From NCBI GenBank assembly GCA_963739645.1, contig CAVUBM010000061.1, positions 1 to 64,000 on the forward strand: DNA of 64,000 bases. Direction: 5' to 3'. This stretch comes from JASHPR01 sp963739645 (GTDB lineage: Bacteria > Actinomycetota > Actinomycetes > Streptosporangiales > Streptosporangiaceae). The position numbers were made by a program, and so were the translations under genes. Position 1 is the stretch's first letter. Every line of letters starts with the position of its first letter. Positions 52,558 to 61,949 of this stretch are shown piece by piece. Below the pieces are notes generated by a model. That model saw only the letters and a list, made by a program, of their open reading frames with translations, was not told the origin of the DNA and did no database searches.

Positions 52558-54250
52558 CCCGGGCGGAACTAGCCGCCGCCGGGCCGGCCCGGTGCAGCAC
52601 GAGGTAGCCGTGGCGCCGAAAGACGATCTTGTAGCCATCGTGCACGAGCTGTGCGACGCGCTGTTTCTGGTCTGGCACGGAGCGGAAGCTGAACTGCGGC
52701 TGCCTGATGTTCGCGACCACCCACGGCGCGTACGTCGGGGGAGTCCCGCCATCCCCGTCCCAGAGCAGCACGAAGTCGCGCGGCGACAGCTGAGGGCCGA
52801 GGAACGGCACAGCCTCGACGGTCACGCCGCTCGGGACCACGGCGTCCGCGGCGGCCGCCGCCTCCATCCGGGCGTTCCGGTGGTAGAACTGCCGGTGCAG
52901 GGCGGCGTCGAACGCGAACCGCGGGACCAGGTACAGCCCGAGCGCGCAGATCGCGGCGGCACATACCAGCGCGACCGCGCCGGCTCTGCGGGCGGCCGGC
53001 GTCCGGGTCGCGGGCTCCTTGGCGTCCGCGGGCGTCGCCTCGGGGGCGGGTGTGTCGTCCGTGGTGTTGGGTGCGGCTGTGATCTTGGCGTCGGACGGCT
53101 GCGCGCGCCGGGCCGCCAGATGCTGCCTGGCTCGCGCGATCCACCGGTCGAGCCGGGCGGCGCCGTCCGCGGCGGCGCAGACCAGCACCACCACGAGGAA
53201 GGCGTTGTAGTGGAAGGAGGTCTCCCACCAGTTGGGTGCCGTGTTGGCCAGCATGCGCTCGAGCAGGAGCGGGACCGTCGCGATCGCGATCGGGGACAGC
53301 AGCGAGAGGAAGCAGAACGCCCCGAACAGCCAGAGCATGGTGTCGAGCTTGACCTGCGGCGTGACGAGCAGCTGCAGAGTGCTAGCCGGATGGGCGATCA
53401 CGTGCCACGCGGCCTGCGGCACATTGTTACCGAGGGCCGAGTACGACCAGTAGAAGTTGGCGCGCCCGCCGAACGCCGGGATCAGCACGTCGGTCGCGAT
53501 CCACGTGTACGCGATCCCGCCCACGATCAGGATCAGGCCCACGAGCCGCTGCCTGGTCACTATCCGGTGCGACACGGCCAGGTAGGCCCCGACCCCGGCG
53601 ACGAACAGGCCCATGTCCTCCTTGACCAGGAGCAGCAGCCCGAGCGCGATCAGCGCCGCGCGCAGCCGGCCCGCCTGGAGCCGCTCCAGCGCCACAGCCA
53701 TCAGCACGGGCGCGAACGCGACCTCATGGAACTGGAAGACCAGCGCCGAGGCAAGCGGCCAGCTCACCGCGTAGGCCACGGACACGAGGTACGCGGCCAC
53801 GGTCGCCTTCCGCCCGCCGCCGAACGCCCGGCGGGTGAACACCCAGATCGAGGGGATGGCCAGCGCGAACAGCGCCGCTTGCGCTACGAGCAGGGTGATG
53901 GGGGTGTTCCAGATCCAGTACAGCGGCGCGAGCGACGCGAGAATTGGCGACCAATGGTTGCCGAGCAAGTTGTAGTCGGGGCCGAATCTCAGGTGGTAGC
54001 CGATGAACGGCGATACCGGGAGGTGGAAGTGCGCGTACGAGCGCACGGCTTGGTCAAAGATCAGCAGGTCGTCGGCTGAGATCCGGAACGTGTAGTACTG
54101 AGCCATCACGAACACGGTGTAACCGGCGGCCACGAGCACCGTCAGCGCCCCCACGCCGATCCAGTTGGCGGTGACCCGGCGCCCCGACCGCTCGCCCCGA
54201 TCCGGACGGGCGGCCTGCAGGGTGTTCTGCATGGTGGCGCGGATGTCCAT
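52490..54250 (-). CDS. DUF2079 integral membrane protein
   Basis: A 586-residue membrane protein with about ten hydrophobic helices and a long hydrophilic Ala/Pro-rich loop near residues 385-425. ISADDLLIFDQAVRSYAHFH and YNLLGNHWSPILASLAPLYW are typical DUF2079 segments; the family is distantly related to GT-C type glycosyltransferases. The function is unknown. The C-terminal 30 residues are Arg/Ser-rich and read across the end of the convergent galactanase gene, so the true stop could be affected by an indel. Confidence 0.82.
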   Translation of the reverse strand: MDIRATMQNTLQAARPDRGERSGRRVTANWIGVGALTVLVAAGYTVFVMAQYYTFRISADDLLIFDQAVRSYAHFHLPVSPFIGYHLRFGPDYNLLGNHWSPILASLAPLYWIWNTPITLLVAQAALFALAIPSIWVFTRRAFGGGRKATVAAYLVSVAYAVSWPLASALVFQFHEVAFAPVLMAVALERLQAGRLRAALIALGLLLLVKEDMGLFVAGVGAYLAVSHRIVTRQRLVGLILIVGGIAYTWIATDVLIPAFGGRANFYWSYSALGNNVPQAAWHVIAHPASTLQLLVTPQVKLDTMLWLFGAFCFLSLLSPIAIATVPLLLERMLANTAPNWWETSFHYNAFLVVVLVCAAADGAARLDRWIARARQHLAARRAQPSDAKITAAPNTTDDTPAPEATPADAKEPATRTPAARRAGAVALVCAAAICALGLYLVPRFAFDAALHRQFYHRNARMEAAAAADAVVPSGVTVEAVPFLGPQLSPRDFVLLWDGDGGTPPTYAPWVVANIRQPQFSFRSVPDQKQRVAQLVHDGYKIVFRRHGYLVLHRAGPAAASSARVSLRSRRGRRTGRSSGTRRPGS

Positions 54251-54552
54251 GGCTGCGGAGACTATCGGACCAATCTGAAGCGCGAGCCGGTGATGTCCCC
54301 GTTAGTCCTGTCTGGCCGCTCGCTGGGGCCGGTCAGACTCGTGGGCTGACGCCCGATCTCCCGGCCGTGCCCCAAAAGAATCTTGGGACTAATTTCTGCT
54401 GGTTCGCTCACACAAGCGAGAAATGTCAGAGGCACCCGATAACGTCAGATCAAAGCTTCGATAACCAAGATCCCGCCAGGCAAGGCGGCAGCACCAGGCC
54501 CCCGGGCCCGGTGCCCGGCCCGGAGTCTCAGCATCATGGAGGTCTATCGCTT
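54251..54552. other. Intergenic region, relatively AT-rich, with small hairpins
   Basis: No gene is visible. The stretch 54365-54480 is distinctly AT-rich for this window and holds short inverted repeats (CCCAA-N7-TTGGG near 54370 and TCGCT-N6-AGCGA near 54406). It contains the upstream region of the HNH gene, whose ribosome site GGAGG is at 54538-54542, and of the divergent DUF2079 gene. Confidence 0.5.
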
Positions 54553-55996
54553 ATGTGCCAACCCGGCCAGCAGCCCGTGCCCGCCACTGTCGCCGACGCG
54601 ACGGCGATGGCCCAGGCGAGCCTGGCCTTCCTGGCGACGGCGGACACGGCGTCGCTGACCACGGCCGAGCAGGCCGACTGCCTGCGTGCCCTGACCCGCA
54701 CGGAGGCAATCCACACTGCCGCCCGGGCCCGGGTGCTGTCCGCGTTCACCGCGCAGGCCGGGTACGAGGACGACGGTCACCGCAGCCCGCGGACGTGGCT
54801 GGCCTGGCAGACCCGGGTGGGCGGCGGCGCGGCCGCCATCGCGGTCAAGTGGATGCAGCGCCTCGCCGCGCACCCCGCCGTCGCCGACGCGCTGGCCGCC
54901 GGGGAGATTTCGGAGTCGTGGGCGCGGCAGATCTGCGAGTGGACCGGCCTGCTGCCCGAGCAGCACCCGGCCCGGCGCCGACGCCATTCTGCTCGGCGCC
55001 GCAGCCGGCGGGGCCGATCTGAGGGATCTGGGCGCGCTGGCGGAGGAGATGGTCAAGCAGGCCGCGCGGCCCGACCGCGACGGCGATGATGACGGGTTCC
55101 GCGACCGCAGCCTGAGCCTCGGTGTGACGATGGGCGGGGCGGGGCGGTTGCGCGCCGATCTGACCCCGCAGGCCACTGCCGCGTTGCAGGCGGTGCTGGA
55201 GGCGCTGGGCAAGCCCGCGGGGCCGGAGGATCTGCGGAGCAAGTGGCAGCGCCAGCATGACGCGCTCGAGGAAGCGTGCCGGCGGCTGATCGGTGACGGG
55301 TGCTTGCCGCAGCGCGGCGGCCAGCCGACCCAGATCCAGCTGCACATGACTCTCGATCAGCTCCGTGGCCTGCCCGGCGCTCAGAACCTGGCCTCATCGT
55401 GGCCCGGCGCGCCGGCCGGACCGGGGTATGACTGTGACGCGGCGATCGTGCCGGTCGTCACCGGCACCGTGGACCCGCGGGTTGTCGACCGCCTGGCCGC
55501 CGTGCTGCTGCGCGGCGAAGACCGCGACGCCGCCACCGCACGCCGCAAGCTCGCCGAACGGGCCACCCGGCAGCTGATCATCGCCCGCGCCGCCGACGTG
55601 CTCTGCGGCCCGACCGGGCTGGCGGCGTATCTGCGGACCGGGCTGCTGGACGGCCCGGCCGCCGCCAAGAGCCTGCCGCTGGACATCGGCCACGCCACCG
55701 ACACCATCCCCGCGCACCTGCGGCGGCTGGTCATCGCCCGCGACCGGCACTGCCAGTTCCCCGGCGGCTGCGACCAGCCCGCCGCGGCCTGCCAGCCGCA
55801 CCACATCATCCCCCGGTCCAAGGGCGGAAAGACCTGCCTGGTCAACCTGCTGCTGCTGTGCACCTTCCACCACCTGATCGCCGTCCACCGGTGGGGCTGG
55901 CAGATCGCCTTGAACCCCGACGGGACCGTCACCGCCACCAGCCCCGACCGCACCCGCACCCTGCACAGCCACAGCCCACCCGCGAAGGCCGCCTGA
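54553..55996 (+). pseudogene. DUF222 / HNH endonuclease domain protein (13E12-repeat type), frameshifted
   Basis: Multi-copy actinobacterial family with an N-terminal DUF222 helical region (LTTAEQADCLRALTRTEAIH, ISESWARQICEWTGLLPEQHP) and a C-terminal HNH nuclease motif (RDRHCQFPGGCDQP, CQPHHIIPRSKGGKTCLVNL, CTFHHLIAVHRWGWQI). One indel near 54975-54985 shifts the frame between them (LPEQHPAR, then ADAILLGAAAGGADLRDLG). The joined length is about 481 residues. The family often lies in mobile or repeated contexts, but I see no terminal repeats here. The biological role is unclear. Confidence 0.84.
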
Positions 55997-56100
55997 GCAG
56001 GCGGTCGGTTCGCTCTCACCCTCTCCATTCCTCGGGGCTGACGTCGCGGGGTGCATGGCGAAGAGCTAGGTGAGGCCTAACGACACCGAGCGGTTTCGCA

Positions 56101-56862
56101 TCATCGCCGCTCTGGGCGGCGGCCGACGAAGAGGTTGTCTGGCTTACGGCCGGGAGAGGGCTGATCGGTCGTTGGGCCGGATCGATCTTCGGCGTCGAAG
56201 CCAGCGTCCGTGAGCAGGCGGAGCCAGGTGTTGTGGCGGAACGCCCCCAGCCGGTGCGTCTCGTGCACCGTCTGGGCGGTGCCGTCCGCGGCGCGGAGGA
56301 CGAACTCGTACTCGGCCCGGACCCAGTCATCGGCCGAATCGGGGTCCCACGTCCACTCCCGGAAACTGGCCTGGCGGCCGGTTGCGTCGCTGCTCCCACC
56401 TCTACCGCTGACGGCGTGAAACGTGTCCGCGGTGTGGTCGGGCACGAACACCGCCAGGCCGCCCGGACGGCAGTGCGCGAACGCTGTCTCGATCACCTGC
56501 CGCAGATCAGGCTCCGAGGTCACGTAGTCGACGGCATCGTGAACCAGGACCGCGTCGAACTGGCGGCCCAGCCGGACCGTCCGCATGTCACCCAGGAGGT
56601 GAACGCACTCCGGGTTGAGCCGCCGCGACACGGCGATCATGTCCGGGGAGAGGTCCACGAGCGTGAGCGCGAACCGCTCTTTCAGGTGCGTGGCGACGTT
56701 GCCCCCGCCGCTGCCCAGATCCAGCACCTCCCGCACCTCAATCGCCGCCGTACCGAACAGCCCGGCCAGATAGGCCGCCTCTTCCTCGTATTCCTCCGGA
56801 GGCGAGATCAGCGGCCACCAGTCGGCGAGCTCCTTGTAGAGGCGGTACGTCATGTCCGCCAT
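56101..56862 (-). CDS. Class I SAM-dependent methyltransferase
   Basis: A 253-residue protein with motif I VLDLGSGGGNVATHLKE near residue 46, LTLVDLSPDMIAVSRRLNPE (motif II) and DAVLVHDAVDYVTSEPDL. The C-terminal part has FREWTWDPDSADDWVRAEYE and GAFRHNTWLRLLTDAGFDAE, common in small-molecule methyltransferases. The substrate is unknown. It stands alone between intergenic regions. Confidence 0.86.
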   Translation of the reverse strand: MADMTYRLYKELADWWPLISPPEEYEEEAAYLAGLFGTAAIEVREVLDLGSGGGNVATHLKERFALTLVDLSPDMIAVSRRLNPECVHLLGDMRTVRLGRQFDAVLVHDAVDYVTSEPDLRQVIETAFAHCRPGGLAVFVPDHTADTFHAVSGRGGSSDATGRQASFREWTWDPDSADDWVRAEYEFVLRAADGTAQTVHETHRLGAFRHNTWLRLLTDAGFDAEDRSGPTTDQPSPGRKPDNLFVGRRPERR

Positions 56863-57238
56863 CCTCGCTCACCGCCCGCCGCCCCATGCCCACCACACCG
56901 GCCTGGTCGTTGCGGGAGTGTGGCGTGAGTGCGCTGGCCGGGACGGAGGGTGCGACGCGAGTGCGTTGCCAGGACGGAGGTAGTTGCTGGTCGCTGAGGC
57001 CGTTCAGGCTGTTTAGTGGCAAATCGGCGGGGTAGCGGTGGGTCGCTCGGTTACGAGCAGCCCGGGGATTCCGGGCGGGCTCCCTCCCCAAGGGTTCCCC
57101 CGCCCGCTCGGTTTCCTGGGCGCCTGCACAGCAGGAGGTGCCGGGATGTCCGATCTTCGCGGGATTCTCATCGGAGATGCTGTCGGGCATCCCCTGAGCA
57201 GGACGATCATTTGCCTCTCGGCAGGGATCCACGGTGGG
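56863..57238. other. Intergenic region without a convincing gene
   Basis: I see no supported gene. A strong AGGAGG at 57133-57138 precedes an ATG at 57146 (MSDLRGILIGDAVGHPLSR), but the frame then runs antisense through the IclR gene, so it is either a decayed gene start or chance. Short imperfect repeats (GACGGAGG twice near 56940 and 56982) are present. Confidence 0.45.
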
Positions 57239-57985
57239 TCAGAGTGCGGAGCTGATCAGGGTGGCCTTCTCGGTCAGCAGCGGCACGGCCGCGCGCATCG
57301 CCCGCGGGCTGAACCTCACCGCCGGGCCCTGCACGCCGAGGATCGCGACGAGTTTCCCGGCCCGGTCGAGGACCGGCGCCGCGATCGCGTTCATGTCGTC
57401 CTCCCGTTCCCCGACCGCCTGGGCCCAGCCTCGGTCCCGGACCGAGGCCAGCTCGACCTCCAGGACGCCGCGCTCGGTGATCGTCCGGTCGGTGTACGGC
57501 CGCAGCGGCCCGTCCGGCAGCTTCCCGCCGTAGGCGAGGAACACCTTGCCCGCGGCGGTGGCGTGCGCGACGCTGGTCCGCCCCACCTCCGCCACGCTGC
57601 GCACGGTGAGCTGGCTCTGCACGAAGTCGAGCGTGAACGCCTCGTGCTCACCGGGAATCGACAGCGTTACGGTCTCCCCGATGCTCTGGCCGAGCTCCTC
57701 CAGGTGCGGCCGGGCCAGGGACCGGATGTCCAGGCCGGCCGCGTTCGCGAGCCGCACCACCCCGGCGCCGAGCCGGTACCGCCCGGTCGCGGCTACGTGA
57801 TCGACCAGGCCGCCGCTGGCCAGCGTGGCCAGGATCCTCGAGATCGTGCTCACGTTGATTCCGGTGCGGCGGGCGATCTCGTTGGTGCCCAGTTCACCCC
57901 GCGCCTCGGCCAGCTCATCCAGGATCGTGATCGCCCGCTGTACCGCCGCGACCTGACGGGTGGCTGGCAGACCGGTTCTGGCCAC
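57239..57985 (-). CDS. IclR-family transcriptional regulator
   Basis: A 248-residue regulator with an N-terminal winged helix (EIARRTGINVSTISRIL near residue 36) and a C-terminal IclR effector domain (RPHLEELGQSIGETVTLSIP, VAHATAAGKVFLAYGG, DMNAIAAPVLDRAGKLVAIL). It is divergent from the flavoprotein oxidase gene, 93 bp apart, so it is the probable regulator of that gene. Confidence 0.93.
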   Translation of the reverse strand: MARTGLPATRQVAAVQRAITILDELAEARGELGTNEIARRTGINVSTISRILATLASGGLVDHVAATGRYRLGAGVVRLANAAGLDIRSLARPHLEELGQSIGETVTLSIPGEHEAFTLDFVQSQLTVRSVAEVGRTSVAHATAAGKVFLAYGGKLPDGPLRPYTDRTITERGVLEVELASVRDRGWAQAVGEREDDMNAIAAPVLDRAGKLVAILGVQGPAVRFSPRAMRAAVPLLTEKATLISSAL

Positions 57986-57998
57986 GGTACGATTGTCC

Positions 57999-58010
57999 TA
58001 TCTGGAGATA
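57999..58010. promoter_or_regulatory. Palindrome between the IclR and oxidase genes
   Basis: TATCT-GG-AGATA is a perfect inverted repeat in the AT-rich divergent region, followed by a looser repeat (ATACTATTTCC...GGCAATAT) up to 58031. It is a natural IclR operator candidate overlapping both promoters. Confidence 0.45.
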
Positions 58011-58078
58011 CTATTTCCCTAGAGGCAATATCTAGCGCTTCCGACGGTGGTTGCGCTACCAACCGAAGGGTGAATGTG

Positions 58079-59416
58079 ATGACATCCCTCCCTCCCAGCA
58101 GTCGCTACGTGGTCATCGGCGCCGGGATCCATGGGCTCTCCACGGCCTGGCACCTCGCCCGCGAGCTGCGGGCCCGCGGTCTTGGCCGCGGCGAGGACGT
58201 CCTCGTGATCGACAAGAGCGGCGTCGGCGCCGGTGCCTCGGGGATCGCGTGCGGGGTCATCCGCAACAACTACTTCCAGCCCGCCATGCGCGAGCTCATG
58301 GCGCATTCGGTGTCGGTGTGGGAGTCCGACCCCGAGGCGTTCGCGTTCCATCCCGTCGGCTACATGCAGATCGCGCCGGAGGCCATGAACGCCGACGTCG
58401 CGAAGATCTATGCCGAGCAGCAGGCAATCGGGTACCCGTCCACGCTGATCGAGGGCGAGCGCGACTGCCGCGCCTACATGCTGGACCTGTTCGACGACTG
58501 GCAGGCCCCGGGCATTACCGCGGTCCTGCACGAGCACAAGGGCGGATACGCCAACAACGTCCGCTCGCTGGCCGGCCTGGCCGCGAAGGCCGAGGCCGAG
58601 GGGGTGCGGATCGCCACCGGCGTCCGCGTCACCGGCCTGGCGGTCAGCGGGGGAGCGGTCACCGCGGTGCAGACCGACCAGGGCGAGGTCGCCTGCGATC
58701 AGCTGGTCGTCGCCGTCGGTCCGTGGGTCCGTGACGTGTGGGCCATGCTCGACCTGCCCGGCCAGATCCCGGTGACCGGCCCTGACGGCACCGCCTGCCA
58801 GCGGCCGATGTGGACCTACTGGGCGCTGCAGGAGGGCACGCTGGCCGTGGACCCTAGCGAGTTCACCGACAACCGGGGGTCGTTCCCGCCGGTCCTGCAC
58901 GTCGACTCGAGCACCCCCTTGTTCGACGATGTGGACGGGGACTTGATCACCGACCAGATGTGGGGGATCTACTACAAGCCGGACTTCTACTTCGGCGGGG
59001 TCCAGGGCGGCGCCTCGCCGCTCGTGGTGGACAAGCCCGCCGGGCAGGTCGCCGTGGACCCGTACGGGCCGGAGAGCCCGGAGTTCACGGTGCGCGAGGA
59101 TTTTGTGCGGATGTGGACCTCCGCGCTCGCGCACTGCCACAAGCGGTTCGAGGGCCAGCGTGACCTGTACCGGCACGAGCCGACCGGCGGCATCGGCGCG
59201 TTCACCCCGGACAGCTTCCCGGTATTCGACGTGTTCCGCCAGAACGCCTACGTCATCGCCGACTCCAACCACGGCTACAAGATGATCGGTGTCGGAGCGC
59301 TGGTCGCCAAGGAACTGCTGGGGGAGAAGCAGGGGCTGCTAACGCCGTTCCGGTTCGGCCGCTACGCCACCGGCGAGCTGCACCCCACGAGCAACTCGCC
59401 GTTCCCCTGGAGCTAG
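58079..59416 (+). CDS. FAD-dependent amine oxidoreductase (sarcosine oxidase / DAO family)
   Basis: A 445-residue single-chain flavoprotein. The FAD motif is YVVIGAGIHGLSTAWHLAREL near residue 10, followed by VLVIDKSGVGAGASGIACGV and the C-terminal SNHGYKMIGVGALVAKELLG. It resembles sarcosine, dimethylglycine and other N-methyl amino acid oxidases or dehydrogenases. GAAGGG precedes the ATG; a GTG three bases earlier is also possible. The divergent IclR gene probably controls it. It could feed the same C1 pathway as the island at 26-50 kb. Confidence 0.84.
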   Translation: MTSLPPSSRYVVIGAGIHGLSTAWHLARELRARGLGRGEDVLVIDKSGVGAGASGIACGVIRNNYFQPAMRELMAHSVSVWESDPEAFAFHPVGYMQIAPEAMNADVAKIYAEQQAIGYPSTLIEGERDCRAYMLDLFDDWQAPGITAVLHEHKGGYANNVRSLAGLAAKAEAEGVRIATGVRVTGLAVSGGAVTAVQTDQGEVACDQLVVAVGPWVRDVWAMLDLPGQIPVTGPDGTACQRPMWTYWALQEGTLAVDPSEFTDNRGSFPPVLHVDSSTPLFDDVDGDLITDQMWGIYYKPDFYFGGVQGGASPLVVDKPAGQVAVDPYGPESPEFTVREDFVRMWTSALAHCHKRFEGQRDLYRHEPTGGIGAFTPDSFPVFDVFRQNAYVIADSNHGYKMIGVGALVAKELLGEKQGLLTPFRFGRYATGELHPTSNSPFPWS

Positions 59417-59530
59417 TGCCGAGACGGGGCAACGTTTGCCTTATTCCGCTGCGACCGATACGGCGCTGGGCCGAAGCCTGATCCGTCGTTGTGCCGCGGC
59501 ACTCAGGCATGGGCAGAGGGGTTGAGTACG

Positions 59531-60175
59531 ATGCGGCTCATGACCGGGAAACGAGCCGGCACGCTGCTAGAGCTGATGCACCCAATCGAGTACTTCACCC
59601 TTGCCCGCGCCTGGGAAGACCTGACCGATGATGAGTTCTTCTGGGAGCCATTCACGACGACCTGGAGCATTCGCCGGCAGGACCAGTGCAGGACACCGAA
59701 CCCGTTCGGAGCCGGCGAATGGGTGGCCGACTTCGCGATCCCTGAGCCAGCCCCGGTCCCGATGACCACCATCGCCTGGCTGTACTGGCACATGGGATCG
59801 ATGCCAGGCCGTCTGTGCGACATCGACCTCCTGGGCGGGACGCGCACCATGGCCAGCGGCTGGACCTCCCCGTACCTGACCCATCACCCGATCTTCACCA
59901 GCGCAGCCGAGGCCGTCACCGCGTTGCGTGACGGCTGGCAGAGACTCCGCGAGGCGATCGAGCGGGCCGATGACGACCAGCTCGAAGTGACGACCGCCGG
60001 GTACACGTATGCCGCGGAGCCGCCAAGAGGCGGCCTGTGCGTTGCCGGCCCGCCGGGTCCCGCGCACCCGGCCACGCACTTCATCGCGGGCACGCTCACC
60101 GAGGTAGGTCATCACGGTACTCAAATCGGCGCTCTGCGCGATCTCTACGCGTGGCGACAGATCGACCGCCGCTGA
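59531..60175 (+). CDS. DinB-superfamily protein
   Basis: A 214-residue helical-bundle protein. The expected metal-binding histidines are in WLYWHMGSMPGRLCD near residue 90 and EVGHHGTQIGALRDLYAWR at the end. DinB-like proteins include thiol-dependent (mycothiol/bacillithiol) transferases in actinobacteria. The start at 59531 (MRLMTGKRAGTLLELM) follows GAGGGG. No operon partner is visible. Confidence 0.78.
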   Translation: MRLMTGKRAGTLLELMHPIEYFTLARAWEDLTDDEFFWEPFTTTWSIRRQDQCRTPNPFGAGEWVADFAIPEPAPVPMTTIAWLYWHMGSMPGRLCDIDLLGGTRTMASGWTSPYLTHHPIFTSAAEAVTALRDGWQRLREAIERADDDQLEVTTAGYTYAAEPPRGGLCVAGPPGPAHPATHFIAGTLTEVGHHGTQIGALRDLYAWRQIDRR

Positions 60176-60259
60176 CATGGCGACTTGAGAGGATCACGGC
60201 ATTGTCGGCAGCCGTGCGTTCCGCCTTCAGGGGGCAAAGCCTCCTGAGCTAACACAGCG

Positions 60260-61738
60260 TCAGTCGGCCACGACCGTGGCCTCCTCGGTGAGCAGCCTCA
60301 TCTGCTCCGGCGACGGCATGTCGGGGACTTCCTCGCGGAACGTCACGCGCGACTTGTCCTGCACCAGCCTGCGGAAGAAGAACAGGACCACGGAGCCGAT
60401 GAGCACGCCGACGCCGATGAACATGTCGGTCCAGGTTCCGTAGCCGGTGAGGGTCGGGTTCGTGATGCCGAAGATGAGCAGCACGGTATTGAACACCACC
60501 AGCACCGCGGCGATGCCGACCCAGATCGGGCCCACCTTGATCGGGCGCGGCCAGCGCGGCCGGTCCTTGCGCAGCAGCAGGAACCCGCTCAGCGCGAAGA
60601 TGTGGGCCAGCACGTAGCCGATGTTGCTCAGGTACAGGATGGCCAGGTTGTTGGCGATGAACAGCACCAGCAGAACGTTGACGGCGAGGTCGACGGTCAT
60701 CGCCCGGGCCGGCACGTGATACCGGTTCAGGTGATAGAGCTGCTTGATCGTCATGTCGTCGCGCGCGATGCCGTACAGCGCGCGTGACCCGTCCGCGGTC
60801 GACGAGATCATCGACAGGAACAGGCTGCCGATCAGCAGCACGATGACGACTCCGGCTGCGCCGCTGCCCACGATCTTCGTGAGGTCGGTGACGTAGAACT
60901 CGCCGCCGGCGGTCGCCGCGGGCGGCGCGCCGAGACCGCCAGCGCCCAGCGGGAACAGCAGGAACACCAGGAGCGTGAACACGCCGGCCGACCGCAGCGC
61001 GATCGTGGTGTCCCGCCTGGTGTCGTGGTACTCGGGGGCGAAGGTCGCGCAGATCTCGGCGGCATACGCCGACCAGCACATCAGGAACAGGTAGACCATG
61101 GCCAGCTTGAAGCCGCCCCAGCCGTGCAGCGCCCAGGTCATGTTGGAGCTGTGCCAGTCCCCGGTGAAGTACGGCACCACGATGAAGATCACCAAGGGCA
61201 CCATCAGCCCGGCCCCGGTGATATATGAGATCCACACGGCCGGGCGGATCCCGAACACGTTCAGGGCCCAGACCACGACGATGCAGGCGATCGCGATGAC
61301 CTGGGGGAGACCCACGTGCACGACGCCGTCAAAGAACGACCAGGTGCTGTTCGGGAACCACTGCGCCTGGATCAGGTCGCCGATCAGCACGCCGAAGATC
61401 GACAAGACTACGGACCAGCCGATCCAGTAGCCGAACGCCCCGATGGGGCCCACCAGCGAGAACCGCCCGCGCCAGCCTTCGTGCGCGTAGAGCGAGATGC
61501 CGCCGGGCTTGTCCGGGAACATGGACGCGGTCTCGGCGTAGATCCAGGTCTGCAGCATGCCGACCGCGGCCGAGACGGCCCACAGGAAGACCGCGCCCCA
61601 GGTGCCGAGCGCGCCCATGGAGAAGCCGAGCGACGCGATCAGGAAGCCGGGGTTGCACAGGGCTATGACGAACCCGTCCCACCAGCGGAGCGCCTTTAGC
61701 AGCTGCCGCTCTTCAAGGTAAGCCTCAGCCTCAGCCAC
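60260..61738 (-). CDS. APC-family amino acid/amine permease 2
   Basis: A 492-residue membrane transporter with about twelve hydrophobic segments. The N-terminal region is WWDGFVIALCNPGFLIASLG; ETASMFPDKPGGISLYAHEG and CWSAYAAEICATFAPEYHDT are typical of APC carriers. GGAGG at 61750-61746 is seven bases before the GTG at 61738, which I prefer to a GTG at 61756 that lies inside the conserved upstream block. The 82-nt upstream architecture is shared with ligase 1, so this carrier is probably co-expressed with that gene 30 kb away and imports the same kind of substrate. Confidence 0.9.
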   Translation of the reverse strand: MAEAEAYLEERQLLKALRWWDGFVIALCNPGFLIASLGFSMGALGTWGAVFLWAVSAAVGMLQTWIYAETASMFPDKPGGISLYAHEGWRGRFSLVGPIGAFGYWIGWSVVLSIFGVLIGDLIQAQWFPNSTWSFFDGVVHVGLPQVIAIACIVVVWALNVFGIRPAVWISYITGAGLMVPLVIFIVVPYFTGDWHSSNMTWALHGWGGFKLAMVYLFLMCWSAYAAEICATFAPEYHDTRRDTTIALRSAGVFTLLVFLLFPLGAGGLGAPPAATAGGEFYVTDLTKIVGSGAAGVVIVLLIGSLFLSMISSTADGSRALYGIARDDMTIKQLYHLNRYHVPARAMTVDLAVNVLLVLFIANNLAILYLSNIGYVLAHIFALSGFLLLRKDRPRWPRPIKVGPIWVGIAAVLVVFNTVLLIFGITNPTLTGYGTWTDMFIGVGVLIGSVVLFFFRRLVQDKSRVTFREEVPDMPSPEQMRLLTEEATVVAD

Positions 61739-61748
61739 TTGGGCACCT

Positions 61749-61830
61749 CCGTTCACCCCAGGTAAACGTTGTTTAGCACGCTCGGACCTTCGTGTCTATA
61801 TGTGTCTCATTTACGTAACATCCCTGTTAC
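61749..61830 (-). promoter_or_regulatory. Conserved upstream element B of permease 2
   Basis: Read on the minus strand, GTAAC-N6-GTTAC (61830-61815) is followed after 12 nt by a 54-nt block (61802-61749) identical at 47 of 54 positions, without gaps, to the block at 30240-30293. The last 24 nt are fully identical and contain the hairpin CGTTTACC-TGG-GGTGAACG just upstream of the ribosome site. Confidence 0.65.
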
Positions 61831-61949
61831 TCCGCGCGCCGACCTTCTTCGGCCGGTCCGGAGACAAACCAGCCTGATGAGTCGTGACCAGCAGGAATCA
61901 GTAGCGTTCTGTTCTATTCGGACAGTTCCCGACCGCCTACAATGCGGTG

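Noticed and set aside
54553..55996. HNH gene as part of an intron, prophage or restriction system
   Set aside because: DUF222-HNH genes are common stand-alone chromosomal genes in actinobacteria; no reverse transcriptase, phage gene or methylase partner is next to it. The methyltransferase at 56101 looks like a small-molecule enzyme.
57146..58078. A longer oxidase protein or separate gene from the ATG at 57146 with strong AGGAGG
   Set aside because: The frame runs antisense through the IclR gene and its residues look random after the first 20. The oxidase has its own ribosome site before 58079.
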